From assembly GCA_032586195.1 (NCBI GenBank), contig JAWHQP010000010.1, positions 1 through 64,000 of the forward strand: 64,000 bases of DNA, read 5' to 3'. Below are positions 52,197 to 61,793 of the stretch, one piece after another. The notes beneath the pieces were generated by a model. That model saw only the letters and a list, made by a program, of their open reading frames with translations. It searched no databases and had not been told where the DNA came from. How positions within the stretch are numbered: the stretch's first letter is position 1; each line of letters begins with the position of its first letter. The position numbers and the translations under genes are program-made. Source of the stretch: JAWHQP01 sp032586195. GTDB taxonomy: Bacteria > Pseudomonadota > Gammaproteobacteria > Enterobacterales > Pasteurellaceae.

Positions 52197-54997
52197 TTAA
52201 ATTGTTAAGGCTTCGCTAACTAAAGCCGCCTGCTGTTCATTGTGCAAAGAGACATAACCCACCGCCGGCGAGGCTGAGGCCGGGCGCCCCACATAACGCA
52301 GTTTGGCGGCAGCCGGGAGATCCGCCACAAAGTTATGCTGACTGCTATACCACGCCCCTTGATTCAGCGGCTCTTCCTGACACCAGATAAAGTCCGTCAC
52401 ATGGGTATATTGGGCAAGCACCTGACGCACTTCATCATGCGGATAAGGATAAAGCTGTTCGATGCGGATGATCGCCACGTCCGTTTGACTATTCTGACGG
52501 CGTTGCTGCAACAAGTCGTAATACACTTTGCCCGCACAAAGCACCACACGTTTTACCCGCGTCGGATCGAGGGAATCCGCTTCACCGATCACGTTCTGGA
52601 ATTTGCCGTTAATCAGTTCATCCATATTTGAAACGGCCAGCGGGTGACGCAGCAAGGATTTTGGCGCGATGACCACCAACGGACGGCGCACGGTACGCAG
52701 CATTTGACGGCGCAATAAATGGTAAATCTGAGCAGGCGTAGAAGGCACGCACACCTGCATATTTTGTTGGGCACATAACTGTAAATAGCGTTCTAAACGA
52801 GCGGAGGAATGTTCCGGCCCTTGACCTTCGTAACCGTGCGGCAACAACATTACCAGACCGCACATACGGCCCCATTTTTGTTCGCCCGAACTGATAAACT
52901 GGTCAATAACCACCTGTGCTCCGTTTGCAAAATCGCCGAATTGCGCTTCCCAGATGGTTAAGGTTTTCGGTGCAGCGGTGGCATAGCCATATTCAAAGGC
53001 GAGCACCGCTTCTTCGGATAAAACCGAATCCCAGACTTCAAAACGCCCCTGCTGTTGATTCAAATGGCAAAGCGGAATGTACGCCTTGCGCATTTCCATA
53101 TTATGCAGCACGGCCAAACGATGGAAGAAAGTACCACGGCCCGAATCTTCCCCGGAAATACGCACGTGATAGCCGTCATCCAGCAAGGTGGCATAGGCCA
53201 TGGTTTCCGCCATGCCCCAATCAAACGGTTTTTCTCCCTTTGCCATCAGCCTGCGATCACCATAGACCTTTTCCACCCGCGGGTGAATCGGATGATCCGC
53301 GGGATATTCGCATACCTGCGCGGCCAAATCCTTAAAGCGCTGAGGGTTAAATTCAGATTCGTATTCCGTCCATTCCTGTTTCAGGAATTTCGGCCAATCC
53401 GTGGTAGAAATATCCATCTGCCGCCATTCGGGCACGACGCATTCACCGCGATCCAAGGCATCACGGTAATCATTCATCAGTCCGATAGTATCCTGCTCGG
53501 TTATCACCCCCTGAGCAACCAAACGATCGGCATAAACCTTGCGAGGAGTCGGATGCTGACGGATTAATTTATACATCACCGGCTGAGTGGCTAACGGCTC
53601 GTCCGCCTCATTATGACCGTGACGACGATAAGAGACCAAATCAATAAAAATATCGCGTTTAAATCTGGTGCGGAACTCCACCGCCATACGTGCCGCATAA
53701 GCCACGGCTTCCGGATCATCACCGTTCACATGAATGACCGGCGCTTCTATCATTTTGGCAATATCGGTGCAGTATTCGGTAGAACGGGTATCTTTGGTAT
53801 TTGAGGTTGTGAAGCCGATTTGGTTATTGATCACTATGCGGATTGTCCCGCCTACGGTATAACCGCGGGTCTTCGACATATTTAAGGTTTCCTGTACTAC
53901 TCCTTGTCCGATGACGGCGGAATCGCCATGATGGTAATCGGCAGCACTTTGGTGAAACTTTCATCGCCAATCCGTTTTTGTCTGGCACGCACGGAACCTG
54001 TTACCACGGGACTGACGATCTCTAAATGAGACGGATTGAACGCCAAGGCGAGATGAACCAGACCGTCATCAGTCATAAAATCGGAAGAATAACCCTGATG
54101 ATATTTGACGTCGCCGGTACGGTGTTCATCTTCATGTTTGCCGGCAAATTCATCAAATAGTTTAGCCGGTTTCTTACCCAACACATTCACCAGCATGTTT
54201 AAACGGCCGCGGTGTGCCATGCCCATTACTATTTCTTTCACGCCATTTTTGGCACCGTGACGAATAATCTCTTTCATCAACGGAATAAAGGCATCGCTGC
54301 CTTCAAGGGAAAAGCGTTTCGCCCCCGGATATTTCGCCCCTAAATAACGCTCTAATCCATCGGCAGCGGTGAGCTCTTTGAGAAAGTTAATCTGTTCGTT
54401 TTTATTAAATAACGGCTTATTCAGCAAATTTTCCAGTTTTTGCTGTAACCAAGTACGGGCCTCAAGATCATTGACGTGCATAAATTCAAGCCCAATGGTG
54501 GAACAATAGGTATTTTTCAAGGCGTAGGCCAGATCACGCAAGGTAATCCGTTCTTTACCGTAAACATAATGACCTATATCAAACACCTCGTCTAAATCGC
54601 TATCGTTAAAACCGTAGAATTTATAACTCAATGTCGGTGACGGAGCCCGTTCCCATAATTTCAACGGGTCGAGATCCGCGTCCAGGTGACCACGATTACG
54701 GTGAGCGTTCACCCATTGCAGCAATTTCACTAAACGTGAACTCACTTTCGGATCGATTACCGTCGCTCCCTCCTGTGAATTGTCACGGGCAAGACGTTTA
54801 AAATAATCTCTGACTTTAGAATGCGGCTGCTCTGCCACGGTGACTTTGGGTAATGCATCAAAGGTTCTACGCCAACTTTCATCTATATTGCTCGGATCAT
54901 GAAGATAGCTCTCATAGAGTTCTTCAATATAGGCTTGGTTCGCCCCACTCAAGGCGGTGGTGGCTAACCATTCATCGAAAGGATTGTTTTGCTGCAT
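52197..54997 (-). pseudogene. sucA: 2-oxoglutarate dehydrogenase E1, split by a one-base deletion
   Basis: The first frame starts at 54997 (MQQNNPFDEWLATTALSG, AGG ribosome site) and encodes 366 residues through GMAHRGRLNML and FTKVLPITI before a premature stop at 53897. The remaining 560 residues resume in the next frame (GQGVVQETLNMSKTRGY, NNQIGFTTSN, RRHGHNEADEP) to 52197. The conserved ITIHGDSA can be restored by adding one base at 53930/53931, where ATCCATGGC is read as ATCATGGC. The rejoined protein has the normal 930-odd residues. If real, oxidative 2-oxoglutarate metabolism is lost; a sequence error is equally possible. Confidence 0.9.
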
Positions 54998-55052
54998 AAA
55001 ATACCTGCTTAGGTTGACTGTTTCATCTTTAGGGAAAAGATTTTGATTGCCT

Positions 55053-55058
55053 ATTATA
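55053..55058 (-). promoter_or_regulatory. Possible -10 box of the suc operon
   Basis: Minus-strand TATAAT, preceded by TG, 56 bases upstream of the sucA start. No good -35 hexamer accompanies it. A perfect palindrome TTGAGATCTCAA at 55179-55190 further upstream could be an operator. Confidence 0.4.
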
Positions 55059-55226
55059 CATAGGATTTTATCGGAAATAATCATTAGTCCGAAATTCAAA
55101 ATCCGATGGATAAAAAATAACAGGTCGCCCCTTTTTATACCAGCAAATTTTACAAAAAAATAACATTTTTATCTGAATTTGAGATCTCAATCAAAAAATT
55201 TATTTAACAAAACAAGAAAAAAACGC

Positions 55227-55235
55227 ACCGCACTT
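55227..55235 (-). repeat. DNA uptake signal (USS)
   Basis: Exact ACCGCACTT directly after the stop codon of the MerR gene. Confidence 0.85.
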
Positions 55236-55604
55236 TTAGCTCTCACTTGCCTCAATAGCCCGACGGTAAAATTCAATTTTTTCATCAAGTTTAGACTGAT
55301 GTTCTTTTAACGCATTGATTTGGGCGATTAATCGCTCACGGTGCTGCAGTAATAGTTCCAACCGCGGCAGTAACGTTGTATCGCCCTCCGCCCGCAGCCG
55401 AGCGTAATGTTTAATTTGTTTAAGCGGCATGTCCGTTGCCTTTAACCGTTTAATAAATTCAATCCAAGCCAGATCCTTATCGGAATAAACGCGTCGGTTG
55501 CCGTTATTGCGTGCCGGATTGATAAGATTTTCCTGTTCATAATAACGTAACGTATGAATACCGAGCTGTGTAAGCGCGGCAAATTCGCCGATGGAATACA
55601 ACAT
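55236..55604 (-). CDS. MerR-family transcriptional regulator
   Basis: The 122-residue protein has the MerR HTH (YSIGEFAALTQLGIHTLRYYEQENLI, about 3-28), NRRVYSDKDLAWIEFIKRLKATDMPL, and a C-terminal coiled coil. No Cys cluster for metals is present, so it is closer to the AdhR/NmlR group that senses aldehydes or similar. AGAGGA precedes the ATG. It is divergent from the SDR gene. Confidence 0.9.
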   Translation of the reverse strand: MLYSIGEFAALTQLGIHTLRYYEQENLINPARNNGNRRVYSDKDLAWIEFIKRLKATDMPLKQIKHYARLRAEGDTTLLPRLELLLQHRERLIAQINALKEHQSKLDEKIEFYRRAIEASES

Positions 55605-55619
55605 AAAATTAATTTCCTC

Positions 55620-55650
55620 TTGATCTAGAGTTTACTCTATGTCGTATATT
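55620..55650 (+). promoter_or_regulatory. MerR-type promoter with 19-bp spacer driving the SDR gene
   Basis: TTGATC (-35, 55620-55625) and TATATT (-10, 55645-55650) are separated by exactly 19 bases, the over-long spacer typical of MerR-activated promoters. The spacer contains the inverted repeat TAGAGT-TT-ACTCTA (55626-55639). Confidence 0.75.
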
Positions 55651-55684
55651 TTACGCCGATTCATAACACAAGAGGAGTAATATT

Positions 55685-56475
55685 ATGATTCATGAAAGCA
55701 AAAAATATACAGTAATCACCGGAGCCAGTGCGGGGATCGGCTATGCCACGGCAAAAGCATTTGCCGTGTCGGGTAAAAATCTGATTTTGGTCGCCCGCCG
55801 TAAAAATAAGCTTGAACGGTTGAAAAGTGAAATTTTAACTGAAAACCAGATCTGGATATAGTGATCAAAACCATCGATTTATCTTTACCGGATAATGCCC
55901 GTAAACTTTACGCCGATTTGACGGAATACGAACTGGAAACCTGGATTAATAACGCCGGCATGGGAAATTACGCCACGGTTGCCGAACAGAACCTGGACAA
56001 AATAGAAAAAATGCTGCGTTTGAATGTGGAGGCGGTAACGATTTTATCATCGCTCTTTACCGCGGATTATCAGAATGTAGAAGGCACCCAACTGATAAAT
56101 ATTTCTTCCCGCGGCGGGTATGTGATTGTGCCGGCCGCGGTAACCTATTGTGCAACGAAATTTTATGTCGGGGCGTTTACTGAAGGGCTGGCGTGGGAAT
56201 TAAAACAGAACAACGCCGCCATGCAGGCAAAAGTGCTGGCACCGGCGGCAACACAAACGGAATTCGGTAAAATCGCCAATGATGTTTCCGAATATGATTA
56301 CAACCGGGCATTTTTAAAGTATCACACGGCAAAGCAAATGTCAGAATTTTTACTGCAGCTTTATCATAGCGATAAAACCGTCGGTCTGGTAGATTGGGAA
56401 ACCTTTACCTTTACTCTGCGTGATCCGATTTTTAATTACGCAGGGATTTCACAGCATAATCAGCAGATAAATTAA
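55685..56475 (+). pseudogene. Short-chain dehydrogenase/reductase, split by a one-base deletion
   Basis: The first frame from ATG 55685 (AGGAG upstream) gives 58 residues with the cofactor motif TGASAGIGYATAKAF and stops at 55859. The next frame from about 55850 continues VIKTIDLSLPDNARKLY, INNAGMGNY and the catalytic SSRGGY...YCATKFY (Tyr and Lys) to 56475. One G lost at 55849/55850 explains the break (CAGATCTG for CAGGATCTG). The joined protein has about 263 residues. It is the likely target of the divergent MerR regulator. Confidence 0.85.
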
Positions 56476-56596
56476 CCATCCTAACGCCGATTTACCATTC
56501 AAATGGCGGACAGAAAGCTTATTCGACTTGAAATCTCCGCTATAAAAGCTGCATCTTATAAGGTAAACCGAACACCCGCCGTTAAGGTGCAGCTCA

Positions 56597-56605
56597 AAGT
56601 GCGGT
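56597..56605 (+). repeat. DNA uptake signal (USS), extended form
   Basis: Exact AAGTGCGGT followed by GCTGAAAATTT and GAGTTTT, between the SDR gene and the convergent MBL hydrolase gene. Confidence 0.88.
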
Positions 56606-56682
56606 GCTGAAAATTTGAGTTTTGCACATCGGCGATGTCAGCGCACCAGTTCATAGAAGTTATGCATAAACACAGCGTTTCT

Positions 56683-57315
56683 TCAACTGTTAACATAAGG
56701 ATTGCTTTGTTTTTCCTGCCCGATAGTCGTGTAAGGGCCATGCCCTGCAATCACAATAGTATCGTCGGGTAACGCGAACATTTTCTGTTTGATGGATTGC
56801 ATCAAATCGCTGTGATTACCTTGCGGGAAATCCGTACGTCCGATACTGTTTCTAAACAGCACGTCGCCGGTAAACGCCACCTTATCGGCATGATCGATAA
56901 AACCGATATGCCCCGGAGTGTGACCGGGCAAATGCAGCACTTCCAATGCGATATCGCCCACATGGATAACTTCATGCTCCCGGTTCAGCCAGCGATCAGG
57001 CGTGAAAGCATCAATCTGAAATAAGCCGAATTGCTCGGATTGCCGCGGCAAATTTTGTAACCAGAATGCATCCGCCTGCTGAGGACCAAGAATTTCAACG
57101 CCGAAATGCGCTTTTAATTTGGGCGCCGCTCCCACGTGATCCAAATGCCCGTGGGTAAGCAAAATCATCTTTAACCGTAAGCCATGTTCTTCAATTTTCC
57201 GAATCAGTTTGGAGGGCTCGCCACCGGGATCAATGACGGCGGCGTTTTTCTGTTCATCCCAAATCAGACTGCAGTTCTGTTGGAATGAGGTAACGGGAAT
57301 GATGTCGATATTCAT
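56683..57315 (-). CDS. Metallo-beta-lactamase-fold hydrolase (YcbL/GloB-like)
   Basis: The 210 residues hold the metal motif THGHLDH (His55, His57, Asp59, His60), HLPGHTPGHIGF, the FTGDVLF Asp and a terminal GHGPYTTIG His. Related YcbL enzymes have glyoxalase II-like thioesterase activity. Length is close to YcbL (215). It lies downstream of mepK in the same direction. Confidence 0.88.
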   Translation of the reverse strand: MNIDIIPVTSFQQNCSLIWDEQKNAAVIDPGGEPSKLIRKIEEHGLRLKMILLTHGHLDHVGAAPKLKAHFGVEILGPQQADAFWLQNLPRQSEQFGLFQIDAFTPDRWLNREHEVIHVGDIALEVLHLPGHTPGHIGFIDHADKVAFTGDVLFRNSIGRTDFPQGNHSDLMQSIKQKMFALPDDTIVIAGHGPYTTIGQEKQSNPYVNS

Positions 57316-57390
57316 AACGGATTTCTATCTTAAACGTAAAAACTCTATGAAATGAAAATTGGTGCCTTCGCACCAATTCCAAATAACCTT

Positions 57391-57951
57391 TTAACTGCCT
57401 GCCCAGGTTCTGACCGGGCCTGTATCCACATGCACGAAATTGCTGTATGGATAATACCCTACCCCGCCATTGTTAAGGCGTTCGGCGGCATTTTTCACAC
57501 GGAACAGCGCAACGGAATTAATGCGGAAATCAATGGCTTTCCCTTTAATATGATAACTATTGTTTGCCACCTCACGGCTGCGACGACGCATTGCGGCGTT
57601 GGTGGCTGCGGAACGATAACCACAGATAATCTGGATTTCCGTATTGCGTAAGCCGAGCCTTCCCTGAATATTGTATAATTTTAAAAATAAATTCGGATCC
57701 ATGCGGCGTACCTGATCCGTACGTCTATCACGCAGGAGCCAATCAAGTTTTTTCAAGGTTACGGGAGAAAATCCTATTTTTTCATTAAATTCAGAAACAA
57801 ACTGTTCACCCGTATTAATATTTTTTAGGCGTAAGATGCGCGGTTTAGGCGTTGAAACCACTGCCAGAACCGAATTAGGCAACATCGCCGCCCCAAGTGC
57901 GATGCCACCCAACGAAAGCCACTTACGGCGGCTTTGGTCAATTTCCGTCAT
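57391..57951 (-). CDS. mepK: Tat-exported murein endopeptidase, YcbK/MepK type
   Basis: The 186 residues start with a twin-arginine signal (QSRRKWLSLGGIALGAAML) and continue with the peptidase M15A/DUF882 domain: ICGYRSAATNAAMRRRS, the zinc motif SYHIKGKAIDF and FVHVDTGPVRTW. In E. coli MepK cleaves 3-3 crosslinks, which are the bonds made by L,D-transpeptidases. The neighbouring ldtD-like gene makes functional sense. Confidence 0.9.
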   Translation of the reverse strand: MTEIDQSRRKWLSLGGIALGAAMLPNSVLAVVSTPKPRILRLKNINTGEQFVSEFNEKIGFSPVTLKKLDWLLRDRRTDQVRRMDPNLFLKLYNIQGRLGLRNTEIQIICGYRSAATNAAMRRRSREVANNSYHIKGKAIDFRINSVALFRVKNAAERLNNGGVGYYPYSNFVHVDTGPVRTWAGS

Positions 57952-58054
57952 TGTTATTTCCTTTTTGCTTCAAAAAGACTTACTTTTGACCAAATATCAG
58001 TGTCGCAAGTTCGTCAATAAGTACGAAACCACCGTACTTCAGTTTAACGGCCTA

Positions 58055-58063
58055 AAGTGCGGT
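58055..58063 (+). repeat. DNA uptake signal (USS), extended form
   Basis: Exact AAGTGCGGT followed by GTTATTTTTTT and GAGTTTTT, between ldtD and mepK. The last T bases overlap the ldtD stop region. Confidence 0.85.
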
Positions 58064-58080
58064 GTTATTTTTTTGAGTTT

Positions 58081-59568
58081 TTAAAGATATCTTTTCAATA
58101 CATCCCAGTTTACATAGCTCGGGTTAGGTACATTATCATAACCATAAATATCCGGTAAACTGTGGACCTTGCCATTTTCGACCCAGTTCGTGACATAGTA
58201 CAGATAAACCGGATTATCCGATTGAATCGTTGCCGATGTCGTTTTCTTACTTGCCAGCACCGATTGTTTCTTAGCCTCGGACCAACCCGCCTCTCTTAGT
58301 AAAATAGATGCCAGCTGATCCGATTTATCCACCCGCACGCAACCAGAACTGAGAGAACGATTCTGTTTATTAAATAAGCCGTGATTCGGCGTATCATGCA
58401 GATAAATCGCGTCGGAGCTCGGCATATTAAACTTAAAACGGCCTAATGCGCTGTTATCCCCGGCATCCTGGCGAAGACGATACGGAAATTTATTCCCCAT
58501 AGCGGACCAGTTTATAGTGGACGGATCCACTTGACCGCCTTTGCTGTCAATAATACTGTAACCATGTGTCGCCAAATAGCTCGGATCACGCTTTACTTTC
58601 GGAATGATATCCTCATTAATCAGACGAGTCGGCGCATTCCAAGGCGGATTTACGACCACATTGCTCAATTTGCTGTACATTACGGGCGTACGACGTTCCT
58701 TTTTCCCCACAATAACACGGGAATTCAGCACTAAATAACCATCGCGATAATAATTCAACTGATAGCTTGGAATATTGACAAAAATACCGTTATTAAAATC
58801 TGGAATCACCCGCAACCGCTGTGCGTTTAAAGCAAGTTTATGCAAATCTAACTTTGCGTCTTTCATTATACCGGCATGCAAAGAGGAACTAATTTTGTCG
58901 ATAGTTTGACGGTACAACGAATTACCGCCCACCAGCTGAGTGACATAATCGGCATTTTGGTTATTTTTAACCGCAGTAAGCCATTGTGTTATTTCTTCAT
59001 CCGTCGGCTTTCCGGCTTTATAGCTATTGACGGAATATAGCCAATTCTGTGCGAATTTAGTCACATTCTTTGCGTAATACATGTAATCTAAAAAAGCGTC
59101 CGTCAGCAAAATATCATAGACAGGATTATTATCTGGATTTTCCGCGCTGATCGCTTCCAGCGAACGGGCGGAACGGGCGGAAATACCGCTTGCCACCAAG
59201 GCGGCATATTCCTTTAAGAAATGCTGTTCGGCTTGTTTATCCTGCCAAAGCAAGGCGTAATCATTATCTGCATAGATTCTGGCTACAACAGGTTTAAACT
59301 GTAACTCTCGGTTGCCTATGACTTCGGTTAATTTTGCTTCGGCCTGACGCTGTTTTTCCGCTGCCGCCCGAGCTTCTTCGGCTTTTCTTTCCGCTTCCAA
59401 ACGGGCCGCCTCTGCTTGTTTTTCCTGTTCGATTTGTTGAGTAGCCAAATCGACATCAATGCTTTCTTTACTTCCGATACTAATATAATTACTTAGCGAA
59501 CAGCTAGTACATAGCCCTGAAATTAAAATGGCCCATTGTGCGAATTTTAGTTTAAATTTCTTTTGCAT
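58081..59568 (-). CDS. ldtD: L,D-transpeptidase (YcbB/LdtD-like)
   Basis: The 495-residue periplasmic enzyme forms 3-3 peptidoglycan crosslinks. It has an N-terminal hydrophobic export segment (about 9-26), a charged Ala/Glu/Lys-rich coiled-coil insert (about 44-82), a scaffold domain and the YkuD catalytic domain with IYLHDTPNHGLF and SSGCVRV, catalytic Cys about 410. The insert is longer than usual for E. coli YcbB. Confidence 0.88.
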   Translation of the reverse strand: MQKKFKLKFAQWAILISGLCTSCSLSNYISIGSKESIDVDLATQQIEQEKQAEAARLEAERKAEEARAAAEKQRQAEAKLTEVIGNRELQFKPVVARIYADNDYALLWQDKQAEQHFLKEYAALVASGISARSARSLEAISAENPDNNPVYDILLTDAFLDYMYYAKNVTKFAQNWLYSVNSYKAGKPTDEEITQWLTAVKNNQNADYVTQLVGGNSLYRQTIDKISSSLHAGIMKDAKLDLHKLALNAQRLRVIPDFNNGIFVNIPSYQLNYYRDGYLVLNSRVIVGKKERRTPVMYSKLSNVVVNPPWNAPTRLINEDIIPKVKRDPSYLATHGYSIIDSKGGQVDPSTINWSAMGNKFPYRLRQDAGDNSALGRFKFNMPSSDAIYLHDTPNHGLFNKQNRSLSSGCVRVDKSDQLASILLREAGWSEAKKQSVLASKKTTSATIQSDNPVYLYYVTNWVENGKVHSLPDIYGYDNVPNPSYVNWDVLKRYL

Positions 59569-59650
59569 CAGAGCTCCTTAAAGCACACTTTAAATAAAAA
59601 ATAGAACGAAGCCGATATTTTATTAAATATCAGCTTCATCTAAAAAAGAG

Positions 59651-61699
59651 TTATTTATCCGTTTGTTCTTTTTGTTCTTTCTGTTCTGCTTGCTGGTATT
59701 TTTCCAAATCTACCGCCATATGTTCCGTTTCTTTCAGGAAGAAATCCGGGGCTTCATAATCTTTCGGCAAATCATTAATATCCTTCAATGGTTTTTTACC
59801 CTCACGAGCAAAACGTGCATTTAAATCTTTCAGACGACGAGCATCGTCTTTATCACTTTCCGCTTTACGTTTTTCATAGTTCAGGGACAGGAATTTACGA
59901 TCGCGGCGTTCATCGCGCACCTTCAACTCTTCATTCAGCGCAATAAATTCAGGATTTTTTGCCACGCGGGCCAAATGTTTTTCCGTCAAAGTCGGCACCG
60001 CATCACGAGCATGTCCGACTTCCGAATAACTTGCCGCAGGGATTTTATCCCATACCAGGGCATTGTCTTCTTTTTCTTCGCCGTTTTCTTTCGCATCAAT
60101 GATCTCAGGGAATTTCACATCCGGCGCTACCCCTTGCAGCTGCGTACTGCCGCCATTAATACGATAGAATTTCTGAATGGTATATTGAATAAAGCCCAAT
60201 GGTTCCTGGTCTTGATCATAGACAAAATTCAGCGAACGGCTTTGCTGTACCGTACCTTTACCAAAGGTATTCTGCCCGATAATCACAGCACGATTGTAAT
60301 CCTGCATTGCCGCGGCAAAGATCTCCGAGGCGGAAGCGCTAAAGCGGTTAATCATCACAATTAACGGACCTGAATAAACCTGAGCATTATCGGGATCTTC
60401 ATGTACGCGAATACGGTTATAAATATCACGTACCTGCACCACCGGACCGTCAGAAATAAACAGACCGCTCAATTCCACCGCTTCGGTCAACGCGCCACCA
60501 CCGTTCTCACGCAAATCAATAATCAACGAAGTGGCTTTTTTCGCTTTCATTTGTTCTAATAATTTACGCACATCCGCCGTTAATCCAATGTAGAACGTCG
60601 GAATTTTGATTATGGCCACATTTTGACCGTCCACTGCTTCCACGGTTAACTTAGCGGCGCTATCTTCAATTCTCACCTTGTCACGGGTAAGGGTTATAAT
60701 TTTTGTCTTACCCCCTTTTTCAGGCTCAATTTCCAGGCGGACTTTAGAACCTTTTTTACCCTTGATTTTATCCACCACATCTTCTATACGCCAGCCGACA
60801 ACATCCTCAATTTCACCTTTAGCCTGACCGACGCCGATAATTTTATCGCCCGCTTTGATTTTTTTACTGCGATCCGCCGGCGCTCCCGGTACCAGAGACT
60901 TGATAACGGTAATATCGTCTTCCTGCTGCAAGGTCGCACCGATACCTTCTAAGGATAAATTCATGCTTTCATTAAAACTTTTTGCGGTACGAGGCGCCAA
61001 ATAGCTGGTATGGGGATCAATTTCCCGGGCAAATGCGTTAAGGAACAATTGGGTGATATCATCCGCTTGTGTTTGCGTCAGACGACGAATAGCCAGATTG
61101 TAGCGTTTGGTTAAGGTTTTCTTTATTTCCGGCCATTTTTTCTCTTTGAGTTTTAAATCGATAATATCGTTCTCAACCCGCTGCCGCCAAAGTTTATTAG
61201 CTTCTTCCGCGGTGGCAGGCCAGGCCGCTTTTTTACGGTCAATTTCGATTTGATCATCGCTGTTCAATGTCGGCTCTTTATCTAATAAGGATAACGCATA
61301 TTCATAACGCTCGTAACGGCGTTTCGCCATCAAATCATACATGGCGAAGGCGGCATCCAATTTGCCTTCATTAAGCTGATCATCCAAATTATTGGCATAT
61401 TTCTGACGTAATTCGTCAATATCCGATTGTAAAAATAAATTATGGTTAAAATCCAAGAAATCGAGATAGCGATCAAAAATCTTTTGTGAAAAAGCATCAT
61501 CCAACTGAAATTTGCGGTAGTGCGATTGGGTTAAACGCGTAGTCGCACGCTTGGTTGCCAAACCATTCTGTTCGGTCGGGGCCGGGATTACAATATCACT
61601 CGCTTTAAGGGTCGGCTGCACAGCGAATACATTAGCGTTTAAACCGAATAATGCACTGACAACAAACATTGTGAGATAAGCTTTCGATTTAGTTTTCAT
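59651..61699 (-). CDS. prc: Tail-specific protease Prc
   Basis: The 682-residue periplasmic serine protease has a signal peptide (about 1-26, VFA), a PDZ domain (IKSLVPGAPADRSKKIKAGD, about 245-330) and the catalytic Ser/Lys dyad in NRFSASASEIFAAAMQ and GQNTFGKGTVQQ. It processes FtsI and other substrates and, with NlpI, degrades MepS in E. coli. proQ precedes it by 94 bases, as in E. coli. Confidence 0.96.
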   Translation of the reverse strand: MKTKSKAYLTMFVVSALFGLNANVFAVQPTLKASDIVIPAPTEQNGLATKRATTRLTQSHYRKFQLDDAFSQKIFDRYLDFLDFNHNLFLQSDIDELRQKYANNLDDQLNEGKLDAAFAMYDLMAKRRYERYEYALSLLDKEPTLNSDDQIEIDRKKAAWPATAEEANKLWRQRVENDIIDLKLKEKKWPEIKKTLTKRYNLAIRRLTQTQADDITQLFLNAFAREIDPHTSYLAPRTAKSFNESMNLSLEGIGATLQQEDDITVIKSLVPGAPADRSKKIKAGDKIIGVGQAKGEIEDVVGWRIEDVVDKIKGKKGSKVRLEIEPEKGGKTKIITLTRDKVRIEDSAAKLTVEAVDGQNVAIIKIPTFYIGLTADVRKLLEQMKAKKATSLIIDLRENGGGALTEAVELSGLFISDGPVVQVRDIYNRIRVHEDPDNAQVYSGPLIVMINRFSASASEIFAAAMQDYNRAVIIGQNTFGKGTVQQSRSLNFVYDQDQEPLGFIQYTIQKFYRINGGSTQLQGVAPDVKFPEIIDAKENGEEKEDNALVWDKIPAASYSEVGHARDAVPTLTEKHLARVAKNPEFIALNEELKVRDERRDRKFLSLNYEKRKAESDKDDARRLKDLNARFAREGKKPLKDINDLPKDYEAPDFFLKETEHMAVDLEKYQQAEQKEQKEQTDK

Positions 61700-61793
61700 T
61701 CAGACTTTCCTAATCTTAATAAAGAAAAACATCGCATAGAGATTACCCTACCGATGTATCAATACCGCAACAAGATGCGGTACGGGTTTCAAA

